A stretch of 16,164 nucleotides of DNA from Dehalococcoidia bacterium (lineage in GTDB: Bacteria; Chloroflexota; Dehalococcoidia; Dehalococcoidales; W693). A program made the position numbers and the translations under genes. Shown one piece after another: positions 1 through 6,156 of the stretch. Where the stretch lies: positions 1 to 16,164 of the forward strand of contig DUFE01000086.1 of NCBI GenBank assembly GCA_011170385.1, given 5' to 3'. The notes beneath the pieces were generated by a model. The model saw only the letters and a list, made by a program, of their open reading frames with translations, was not told where the DNA came from and searched no databases. Every line of letters begins with the position of its first letter. The first letter of the stretch is position 1.

Positions 1-1274
1 ATAATGCTGTAAAGGAACTGCTCCGGCTCAAGCTGCCTCACTTCCACATCCACTCCCAAGTTTATACGCCATTCGTTTATTATAGCCTCCAGATCCGACG
101 ATATACCCCCTCCCCACCCGCCGGTAGTTATTGTTATCTTCGGTAGGTTGTCTACGGCTCCGTACTCCGAGGCGGTAATCAATGCCAGCGCCCCCTCAAT
201 ATCGTAGGCGATTCCTTCTATATCTTCATCGTATCCAGGCATCTCCAGCGGCAGTATTCCGTCCGCCCTGGTTACGGTATCCCGGAACACCAGCGATACC
301 AGCTTGTCCTTGTCTATCGCCATCGAGAAAGCTTTGCGGATATTCGCGTCGTCGAACGGCGGCTGGCTGCAATTGAAGCCGATGTATGTCAGGCTCATCA
401 CCGGTACCACTGTCAGCTCCTGATAGAAATCGCCCGCCGGGTCGATAACCTTGTCAATATAAGTCATGCCTATCGTGGCTACGTCTATCTGCCCTGTTTC
501 GTACAGGTTCATCGGCACTCCCGCCCACAGCTCGTAGATAATAAAATCAACGCCCTTAAAGCTGCTGGTCTGGTCATAATGGTCGTTTCTTTCCAGCACC
601 AGCTGGTTGCCCTCGTCCCACCGCCACAGCTTGAACGGACCGGTGCCGTTAGGTTTACGCCACCACCCACTCCCCTGTAACACATTTTCTTCATCCACAA
701 CAAAGCTGGTAGCATAAGTCAGCTTGTAAAGGAAGTATGACCTCGGCGCCTTTATAGTTACCTTTATAGTGTAATCGTCAACCACCTCGACGCCGCTGAT
801 GTGCTCACTTTCACCCGCCAGAACCGCATCGACACCGGCGATGTCTCCCAGATAGGTAGCCGCTGTCTGCGAGCCGGTACCTGGATCACATGCTCTCTCC
901 CAGGAGTACTTGAAATCCCACGCTGTTACTGGCTTGCCGTCATGGAAACAGACATCTTCCCGCAGCTTGAAAGTATATACCAGCCCGTCCCCGCTGATAT
1001 GCCAGTCTGTTGCGATGTCCGGTGACGGCTCCAGGTTTTCATCCAGGCAAACCAGCCCGCTGAATATCTGCTGAATGTATTCGCTGGAGGTGGCATCACC
1101 TGCAAGAGCCGGGTCTAGGGTGTACGGATCTATGCCATATAGTGCCAGAACATCACCCCCAACGGTCGTCTGTGTCTCTTCCGAAACCGGCTGACAGCCA
1201 TTCGGAATGTAATATACCAGCAGGCTGCATACCAGAATTAGCGAGATTATCGTCGGTATCAGCTTGTTTGTCAT
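1..1274 (-). CDS. Family 5 extracellular solute-binding protein (peptide/nickel ABC transporter type), partial
   Basis: The frame is open from an ATG at 1274 to the left edge, giving 424 codons without a stop, so the C-terminus is missing. The translation has the SBP_bac_5 layout: an early segment with YTLDPA, then FKLREDVCFHDGKPVTAWDF near residues 104-123, then NGTGPFKL, and a later block with FDDANIRKAFSMAIDKDKLV. Proteins of this family capture oligopeptides, dipeptides, nickel or other solutes outside the membrane and hand them to an ABC permease; the substrate cannot be read from this sequence. The N-terminus has a short basic start and a hydrophobic run (about residues 5-23), so it is exported. 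Cys27 follows PNG, which is a poor lipobox, so lipid anchoring is only possible. The start is preceded by GAAGGA at 1291-1286. The gene begins 24 nt after radC ends, so it is probably co-transcribed. Permease genes, if present, lie outside the window. Confidence 0.9.
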   Translation of the reverse strand, partial: MTNKLIPTIISLILVCSLLVYYIPNGCQPVSEETQTTVGGDVLALYGIDPYTLDPALAGDATSSEYIQQIFSGLVCLDENLEPSPDIATDWHISGDGLVYTFKLREDVCFHDGKPVTAWDFKYSWERACDPGTGSQTAATYLGDIAGVDAVLAGESEHISGVEVVDDYTIKVTIKAPRSYFLYKLTYATSFVVDEENVLQGSGWWRKPNGTGPFKLWRWDEGNQLVLERNDHYDQTSSFKGVDFIIYELWAGVPMNLYETGQIDVATIGMTYIDKVIDPAGDFYQELTVVPVMSLTYIGFNCSQPPFDDANIRKAFSMAIDKDKLVSLVFRDTVTRADGILPLEMPGYDEDIEGIAYDIEGALALITASEYGAVDNLPKITITTGGWGGGISSDLEAIINEWRINLGVDVEVRQLEPEQFLYSI

Positions 1275-1298
1275 CCGGCTGTATATCCTTCAGTCATA

Positions 1299-2000
1299 TC
1301 AGAATAAGCCTTCTCTCTTCAGGCTCAAGTATCTTCCATCGCCGATGATTATATGGTCGAGTATGTCTATGCCGGTAATTTCACCCGCATCCGCCAGCCT
1401 CTTCGTTAGCTTTATGTCATCTTCCGACGGCGTCGGGTCGCCCGACGGGTGGTTATGGGCGAATATGACCGAAGCGGCGCTCGCCGATATCGCTTCTTTG
1501 AAGACCTCCCTGGGGTGGACGACGCTGGCATCCAGGCTGCCTACAGATATTTCGGAAACCTTTATCAGTCGGCTGCGGGTATCCAGCATTATCGCCAAGA
1601 AGTACTCCTTTTTCTTACCCTTCAGTCGGCTGGCTATTAGACCAGCGACATCCTCTGGTTTCTTTATCAACGGCTTCGCCGAAGCCACCGACGACACCTC
1701 CATACGGTTAGCAAGCTCGAACGATGCCTTTAGCTGTGCCGCCTTTGCCAGACCGATTCCCCTGACCTGCGATAGCTCCTCCACCGAAGCAGATGCAATG
1801 CCGCTCAAGCTGCCGAACTGTTTTATCAGCCGTTGTGCCGTTACTATAACAGATTCACCGGATATACCCCGCCCCAGTATCAGGGCGATAATTTCCTGTG
1901 CCGAAAGCGACTCGGCGCCATATTTCTGCAGCCTCTCACGGGGGCGCTCGTCAACCGGCAGGTCGTGTATGGTAAAGGATTTATTTTTATCGCTCTCCAA
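1299..2000 (-). CDS. radC: RadC family JAB/MPN-domain protein (UPF0758)
   Basis: This is a 233-aa protein with the standard RadC layout. A helix-hairpin-helix-like stretch lies near residues 79-90 (VRGIGLAKAAQL). A JAB/MPN metal-binding domain follows, with Glu165 upstream and the motif H182-x-H184-x7-S192-x2-D195 (HNHPSGDPTPSEDD), so all expected metal ligands are present. The name RadC comes from an old E. coli allele; the true role of the family is unsettled, though the fold is that of zinc-dependent isopeptidases or deubiquitinases and DNA repair has been suggested. Translation starts at a TTG (2000-1998). This start is supported by AGGAGG at 2014-2009 with 8 nt spacing, and there is no in-frame ATG before Met100. 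The ribosome-binding site overlaps the TAG stop of the upstream peptidase gene, so the two are likely translationally coupled. Confidence 0.95.
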   Translation of the reverse strand: MESDKNKSFTIHDLPVDERPRERLQKYGAESLSAQEIIALILGRGISGESVIVTAQRLIKQFGSLSGIASASVEELSQVRGIGLAKAAQLKASFELANRMEVSSVASAKPLIKKPEDVAGLIASRLKGKKKEYFLAIMLDTRSRLIKVSEISVGSLDASVVHPREVFKEAISASAASVIFAHNHPSGDPTPSEDDIKLTKRLADAGEITGIDILDHIIIGDGRYLSLKREGLF

Positions 2001-2002
2001 AG

Positions 2003-2014
2003 CCGTCTCCTCCT
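2003..2014 (-). promoter_or_regulatory. Ribosome-binding site that decides the radC TTG start
   Basis: On the minus strand AGGAGG (2014-2009) is followed by 8 nt and then TTG at 2000-1998. It overlaps the TAG stop codon (2015-2013) of the upstream gene. It fixes the non-ATG start of radC and implies coupled translation. Confidence 0.8.
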
Positions 2015-3113
2015 ATGACCCATATTCTGCAATAATATAATCCCGCCACAGGGAATCCAGACCGTCCATATCGAAGTCATAGACAGCCATAAAGGCATTA
2101 TCATAAGTGCTACCCTGTTTGAATATACTTAGAAGCTGGAACATCTTTTCCTGCCCGTAGCTTTCTATCAGGAACTCGACCAGACTTAGGCTCTGGGCAT
2201 AGGAAAGGTATGATTTGCTGGGAAACGCCGAAAATGGGCTGCAAAGTGTGCGCACCGATATCAGGTTATCCCCGGCTACCGCCTGCGACAGATAGTTATC
2301 ATATACCGCCTCCATTTCGCCCTCAGCGTACATGGATATGCCTTCGCTCAGCCAGGTGGGTATGGAACTGTAAGGGTTAGAGGTCATCTGATGCGTCACC
2401 AGATGCGCCAGCTCGTGGACGATGGCTCTCTTGCCCCACTCGATGTTATTCTGTGATATACCGATGATGATGGCGCTCTCTCTGACATATGCCGCCCCGC
2501 CGGTCCACTCCTGGGCAAACAGCATCGCCCCCTGTAAATCGGATGAGTTGGCATAGATATAAACCCTGACCGGCTTTTCCAGAACGGCGCCGGTATTCTC
2601 TTCCAGCCTGATCATCGCTTCCTGAGCCGCCGTCATAAGCTCACCGGCAAAGGCTTCGTCACCACTATACCAGCGCAGGCTTATATTGCCTTCGGTCAGG
2701 TATTGCCAGGAGTAACGATCATCGTCGTAACTAAGCTGCTCTATCGCCGTCGTATAGTCATTACCCAGGGCATCGGTTATCGTCCACCAATACTCAACGA
2801 CCGTCCCGGGGGGCATACCGCCTGTCTTGTACATGTCCCACTCCCATTCGGCATCAACCGATGTGCCGGGTATGATGTCTATCTTGGCCTCGCTGGTTAC
2901 CACGGCAAAGCTCTCACGTTCAACCATATAGTGCAGGCGGACATCGTTAATTTCCACAGGGCTCTCTATTGATAGGTTGAAGTTTATGGCATAAGGAAAA
3001 TCCGCATACGCCGATGCCTTCGGCACCTCTATCTCGGTCTGGGCTTTGACCGGGCTCAACACCGACACCAGTAAGCCCAGGGTAACGGCAAGCAACAGCG
3101 TCTTTCTAATCAT
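2013..3113 (-). CDS. Secreted zinc metallopeptidase, peptidase MA-like (gluzincin) family
   Basis: This is a 366-aa protein. Residues 1-24 form a clear signal peptide (basic MIRK, a hydrophobic core, likely cleavage after VKA), so it acts outside the cytoplasmic membrane. The middle of the protein (about 30-130) is beta-rich with no motif I recognise. The C-terminal half carries the zinc motif HELAH at residues 233-237, followed by WLSEG with Glu257 as the likely third ligand. This is the gluzincin arrangement of the peptidase MA family (compare PF13485). The catalytic residues look intact, so an active protease is expected; its substrate is unknown. No transmembrane segment is evident beyond the signal. 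The ATG at 3113 overlaps the end of prfB by 8 nt, and the radC ribosome-binding site overlaps its stop, so it is embedded in one operon. No functional link to RF2 or RadC is obvious; the grouping may simply be operon packing. Confidence 0.85.
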   Translation of the reverse strand: MIRKTLLLAVTLGLLVSVLSPVKAQTEIEVPKASAYADFPYAINFNLSIESPVEINDVRLHYMVERESFAVVTSEAKIDIIPGTSVDAEWEWDMYKTGGMPPGTVVEYWWTITDALGNDYTTAIEQLSYDDDRYSWQYLTEGNISLRWYSGDEAFAGELMTAAQEAMIRLEENTGAVLEKPVRVYIYANSSDLQGAMLFAQEWTGGAAYVRESAIIIGISQNNIEWGKRAIVHELAHLVTHQMTSNPYSSIPTWLSEGISMYAEGEMEAVYDNYLSQAVAGDNLISVRTLCSPFSAFPSKSYLSYAQSLSLVEFLIESYGQEKMFQLLSIFKQGSTYDNAFMAVYDFDMDGLDSLWRDYIIAEYGS

Positions 3114-4213
3114 CTTCCCTTCCCAGCCCGGCTCTTAAATAGGCGGTTATAAAGTCGTCCAGCTTCCCATCCAGCACCGCCTCGGTATCTCCCGTCTGGT
3201 AATTAGTGCGGTGGTCTTTTACCATTTTATACGGGTGGAGGACATAGCTCCTTATCTGATTGCCCCACCCGGCGACGATTCGCTTCCCTTTCAGCTTCTC
3301 TCTTTCCTCTTCCCTCTTCGCCATCTCCAGCTTAAGCAGGCGTGCCTGTAGAATCCGCATGGCGTTTTCTTTGTTCTGGTACTGCGAGCGCTCGCTCTGG
3401 CAGGAGACAGATATTCCCGTCGGCAGGTGGACGATACGCACGGCGCTGCTCGTCTTTTGCATGTGTTGACCGCCTGGCCCGCTAGATCTGAAGGTATCTA
3501 TCTTCAGATCTTCGGAAGGTAGCCTGATATCGACATCTTTCTCCGCCTCCGGCATCACCTCTACCAAGGCAAACGAAGTGTGGCGCGCGTGGTCCGCATC
3601 GAAAGGCGATAGACGTACCAGCCTGTGAACACCATGCTCCGATTTCAGATAGCCGAAGCTGTATTCCCCGCTGACCTCGACGATGGCGCTCTTGATACCG
3701 GCTTCCTCGCCCGGTGAGGTATCCAGCACCTCGGCTCTATACTGGCTGCGCTCCGCCCATCGTATATACATCCGCAGCAGCATTTCCGCCCAATCCTGCG
3801 ACTCGACACCACCGGCTCCGGCGTGTATGGCAATTATGGCGTTGTGGCTATCGTATTTACCATTGAGAGATGTCTGAAACTCCATCTCTTCGAGGCTTTT
3901 GTTTATATCTTCTATTTCGGATTCGATTTCGCCCTCAAGCGCAGATTCCTCCTCCGCTGTCTCCAATGAAATCAGCTCGTCTATTTCACTGGCCCTCTGT
4001 TCCATATCCCGCCATCTTCCCACCACCCCTTTAAGTTCGGCCAGATACTGCATCGTTTCCTGTGCCTCCGACTGGCTTAGCCAGAAATCAGGCTTTGCCG
4101 ATTGCTCCTCCAGTTTCTTTATCTCTATCTCTTTGCCAGTTATGTCAAAGATGCACCATTGCTATGGAGATTCTCTTTTTGATATCGGTCAGCCTGTTCT
4201 TCAGCTCCTGCAT
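3106..4213 (-). CDS. prfB: Peptide chain release factor 2, made by programmed +1 frameshift
   Basis: RF2 ends translation at UGA and UAA codons. The reading frame opens at ATG 4213 and runs 22 codons to an in-frame TGA at 4147-4145 within CTT TGA C. A +1 shift continues at GAC (4146-4144) for 346 codons to TAG at 3108-3106, giving 368 aa, the normal RF2 length. Only the shifted product contains the whole N-terminal helical domain (for example KPDFW near residues 40-44). The SPF tripeptide that reads the stop codon is at residues 202-204, and the peptidyl-tRNA hydrolysis motif GGQ is at 247-249. Ser occupies the position before SGPGGQ where E. coli K-12 has Thr246. A caller using one frame reports only a 315-aa piece starting at 4053. 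The gene starts 4 nt after the nfi stop. The frameshift lets RF2 regulate its own amount: when RF2 is low, the UGA is read slowly and the shift is favoured. Confidence 0.97.
4144..4159 (-). promoter_or_regulatory. prfB: RF2 programmed +1 frameshift site
   Basis: On the minus strand the sequence reads ATG GTG CAT CTT TGA C. CTT is the slippery Leu codon (22), TGA the autoregulatory stop (23), and the following C is the base known to weaken termination. GGTG lies three nucleotides before CTT, in the same place as the internal Shine-Dalgarno of E. coli prfB, and can pair with the CACC part of the 16S rRNA tail, although it is weaker than the E. coli AGGGGG. The reading frame after the shift joins exactly with the RF2 body. 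Confidence 0.95.
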
Positions 4214-4217
4214 AACT

Positions 4218-4904
4218 CTATCCCGTTACTGCCTTTTCTTTAAGATTGCCGCCGGCAGCCAGATGCGCCAGCCTGGTCGGCTCCGGCAGCCGATACCCTC
4301 GGCAGCACTTCATCACCCAGTATGCCGCATTTTCAGGGCTTAATTTATGCCCCGTAGAAACATACAGCGGCTTTACTCCCACTTTCGTTCGAAGAGCGAA
4401 GCCTACGGTTTCGCCATTATCCACTAATTCGGTATAGCTTCCAAATTCTTCACCCACTGGCTCGTGAACACCGCAAAGGCGTGACTTGGCACAGCCTATT
4501 GTCGCTATATCCAGAAACAAGCCTATATGGCTGGCAAGCCCTATTCGCCGCGGGTGGGCGATACCCTGCCCGTCAACGATTATTAGATCGGGAACACAGG
4601 AGAGCTTCTCAAAGGCGGCAAGTATCAGCGGAGACTCGCGAAACGACAGCAACCCAGGGATGTAAGGCATACCTAGCTCGCCTTCGGCTACCTTCACCGC
4701 CGCCACCTTCAACTCTGGATACCTTAAAACGACCACCGCCGCTCTTGCCACCCCTCCACCTATGCCGACTGTGGCATCCACGCCAGCTATCAGCCGCGGT
4801 GCTGTAACCTCACCGCTTCTGACTACCATTATAGCCATCCGCCGTTGAATCTCCATTGCTTCGTCGGTGTTTACCTGCCAGTCGTGTAGTCTCTTTATCT
4901 TCAT
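4218..4904 (-). CDS. nfi: Endonuclease V (deoxyinosine 3' endonuclease)
   Basis: Endonuclease V cuts DNA at the second phosphodiester bond 3' to deoxyinosine and starts repair of deaminated adenine. With the ATG at 4904 the protein is 228 aa, close to the E. coli length of 223. The three motifs are intact: GVDATVG with Asp43, PYIPGLLSFRESP with Glu90, and VDGQGIAHPRRIGLASHIGL with Asp111. These match the catalytic Asp43, Glu89 and Asp110 of the Thermotoga enzyme. An upstream in-frame ATG at 4988 would add 28 residues unlike the family, would overlap the promoters and was not chosen. No Shine-Dalgarno precedes 4904; instead a promoter -10 box ends 7 nt before it, suggesting a leaderless message. 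It is the first gene of a five-gene minus-strand operon, and prfB begins 4 nt after its stop. Confidence 0.93.
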   Translation of the reverse strand: MKIKRLHDWQVNTDEAMEIQRRMAIMVVRSGEVTAPRLIAGVDATVGIGGGVARAAVVVLRYPELKVAAVKVAEGELGMPYIPGLLSFRESPLILAAFEKLSCVPDLIIVDGQGIAHPRRIGLASHIGLFLDIATIGCAKSRLCGVHEPVGEEFGSYTELVDNGETVGFALRTKVGVKPLYVSTGHKLSPENAAYWVMKCCRGYRLPEPTRLAHLAAGGNLKEKAVTG

Positions 4905-4911
4905 GGTTACA

Positions 4912-4941
4912 ATTATAACGGCTACTTTATCCCGCTGACAA
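4912..4941 (-). promoter_or_regulatory. Sigma-70 type promoter of the nfi-prfB-radC operon
   Basis: On the minus strand TTGTCA (4941-4936) and TATAAT (4917-4912) are separated by 18 nt. The -10 box is a perfect match and the -35 differs by one base. Normal spacing would place the start of transcription at 4905 or 4904, that is, on the nfi start codon. Confidence 0.75.
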
Positions 4942-4975
4942 ATAGCGCTCTTCCGCCACGCTTCAGCCACCGCTA

Positions 4976-5005
4976 TTGACAGCACCATCAGTTATAGTGC
5001 ATAAT
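4976..5005 (+). promoter_or_regulatory. Sigma-70 type promoter of rpsP-khpA
   Basis: TTGACA (4976-4981) is a perfect -35 box, followed after 18 nt by CATAAT (5000-5005). The start would lie near 5012, leaving a leader of about 14 nt whose first bases include the GGAG (5011-5014) that serves rpsP. It is divergent from the nfi promoter, with 34 nt between the two -35 boxes. Confidence 0.65.
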
Positions 5006-5025
5006 ATCACGGAGAAAATATAGAC

Positions 5026-5295
5026 ATGGTAAAAATCAGACTCCGTCGAATAGGTGCCCCCAAAAAACCGAACTATCGGCTGGTTGTTGCCGATTCCAGA
5101 AATCCCCGCGATGGGGCGTTTATAAGCATTATAGGTCACTATAATCCCCTTACTGATCCGGAGAGCATAGACCTTAATGAAGAAGAAGCGCTTAAATGGT
5201 TGAATCAAGGCGCTCAACCCACAACTACCGTCGCCAGACTGCTATCGAAGGCAGGCGTTATGGATAAGTTTAAGGCAACAAAGGAGAAAGCATGA
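5026..5295 (+). CDS. rpsP: 30S ribosomal protein S16
   Basis: This is an 89-aa protein of normal S16 length. The N-terminus MVKIRLRRIGAPKKPNYRLV and the following VADSRNPRDGAFISIIGHYNP are the diagnostic family signature; PTTTVARLL lies in the C-terminal half. S16 binds 16S rRNA and is needed early in 30S assembly. CGGAG at 5010-5014 is the ribosome-binding site, rather far (11 nt) from the ATG. The gene overlaps khpA by 4 nt. In many bacteria rpsP and khpA are followed by rimM, trmD and rplS; here the operon ends after khpA. Confidence 0.98.
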   Translation: MVKIRLRRIGAPKKPNYRLVVADSRNPRDGAFISIIGHYNPLTDPESIDLNEEEALKWLNQGAQPTTTVARLLSKAGVMDKFKATKEKA

Positions 5296-5519
5296 AAGAC
5301 CTAGTCGAATACATCGCCAAATCACTTGTCAACTCGCCAGATGACGTGGTAGTTACCGAGGAAGAAGGAGAAGAAGGGATAACTTTCAAACTACAGGTCG
5401 CCGATGAAGACAAGGGCAGGATTATCGGCAAGCAGGGTAGGATAGCTCAGGCAATACGTACCCTCATCAGGGTTAAGGCGGCAAAAGCCGGCACCAGGGC
5501 TACCCTTGATATTATCTAA
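5292..5519 (+). CDS. khpA: KH-domain RNA-binding protein KhpA
   Basis: This is a 75-aa single KH domain protein, the usual size for KhpA (YlqC). The RNA-binding loop IIGKQGR has the GxxG motif at residues 46-49, followed by the helix IAQAIRTLIRVKAAKAG. KhpA proteins bind RNA, often with KhpB, and in some Gram-positive bacteria affect cell elongation and division; the role here is inferred from the family. The ATGA junction with rpsP (5292-5295) indicates coupled translation. It ends at 5519 and converges on atpC. Confidence 0.95.
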   Translation: MKDLVEYIAKSLVNSPDDVVVTEEEGEEGITFKLQVADEDKGRIIGKQGRIAQAIRTLIRVKAAKAGTRATLDII

Positions 5520-5531
5520 TACAGCCTGTAT
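5519..5531. repeat. Short palindrome in the khpA-atpC convergent gap
   Basis: ATACAG-C-CTGTAT is a perfect 6-bp inverted repeat with a 1-nt centre immediately after the khpA stop codon. The centre is too short for a stable RNA hairpin, so if it has a function it would be as a protein-binding site. It may be chance. Confidence 0.35.
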
Positions 5532-5565
5532 CACAAATATAGTTCTTATCTACTGGATCTTATTA

Positions 5566-5620
5566 CTTAATTCCGGTAAGAGTCAAGCCGACGGGCATAA
5601 TTGTTTCCATAAGAATTAAG
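5566..5620. repeat. A/T-rich 8-bp inverted repeat between khpA and atpC
   Basis: CTTAATTC (5566-5573) is mirrored by GAATTAAG (5613-5620) with 39 nt between. This lies in the 175-nt gap between two converging genes where a bidirectional terminator would be expected, but the arms are weak and no T-tract follows directly. I see no convincing terminator elsewhere in this gap. Confidence 0.3.
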
Positions 5621-5694
5621 GTATACAGCTATGTTATTTTTCTTGTCTGTCGAAGTGTAGCGGTTTTGTTGCCGGCTCTCTTACATGCATGAAG

Positions 5695-6120
5695 CTATAT
5701 CTGCGGTCTTTTTTTGCGGTGTCTTTCGGCTATCTTTAGTCTTATAAGTGAACGCCTAAGAGCTGCCTCGGCTCTGGCGGTATCCACCTCCGTAGCGTAC
5801 TTTTCCTCCAGCCTCTTTTCAGCACGTTTCCTGGCTTCCTCGGCACGCTCTATATCAATCTCTTCCGCCCTCTCCGCTGAATCCGCCAGAACGATAATGC
5901 GGTCAGGGCGCACCTCCAGAAAACCTCCGGAGACAGCCAGGTAGTACTCTTCGCTACCCATCTTTATCACCAGTTCTCCCGGCTGGAGCATAGTCATCAG
6001 CGGGGCGTGGCTGGGTAAAATACCCAGTTGCCCCTGTATGCCGGGGGCGATAACCATATCCACGTCCTCGGAGTACACGGACTGCTCTGCGGTAACTATA
6101 TCAAGCCTTATCGAAGCCAT
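5695..6120 (-). CDS. atpC: ATP synthase F1 epsilon subunit
   Basis: This 141-aa protein is of normal length. The N-terminal beta-sandwich is visible in IRLDIVTAEQSVYSEDVDMV and the conserved GQLGILPSHAPLMTML. The C-terminal two-helix arm, rich in E, K, R and A (residues about 85-135), is present; in other bacteria this arm can block ATP hydrolysis. Epsilon belongs to the central rotor stalk with gamma. It is the last gene of the atp operon, 36 nt after atpD. The only ribosome-binding candidate is a weak GGAT just before the ATG. Confidence 0.97.
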   Translation of the reverse strand: MASIRLDIVTAEQSVYSEDVDMVIAPGIQGQLGILPSHAPLMTMLQPGELVIKMGSEEYYLAVSGGFLEVRPDRIIVLADSAERAEEIDIERAEEARKRAEKRLEEKYATEVDTARAEAALRRSLIRLKIAERHRKKRPQI

Positions 6121-6156
6121 GTCTATCCATCTATTCTCTTTATTATCCTATCGCCT

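Noticed and set aside
1264..2040. Open frame of 258 codons on the plus strand opposite radC
   Set aside because: It is antisense to radC, whose JAMM motif, ribosome-binding site and neighbours are convincing. The translation is Ser-rich with no recognisable motif, as expected for a shadow frame.
3106..4053. RF2 as a 315-aa protein starting at 4053
   Set aside because: It lacks the N-terminal domain, which is plainly encoded upstream through the CTT TGA C frameshift.
4905..4988. Longer endonuclease V start at ATG 4988
   Set aside because: The extra 28 residues do not fit the family, the region holds both divergent promoters, and the 228-aa form aligns with catalytic residue numbering of known enzymes.
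5640..5690. Possible atpC terminator in AGCCGG...CCGCT followed by other bases on the minus strand
   Set aside because: The stem is interrupted and short, and no T-tract follows it directly.
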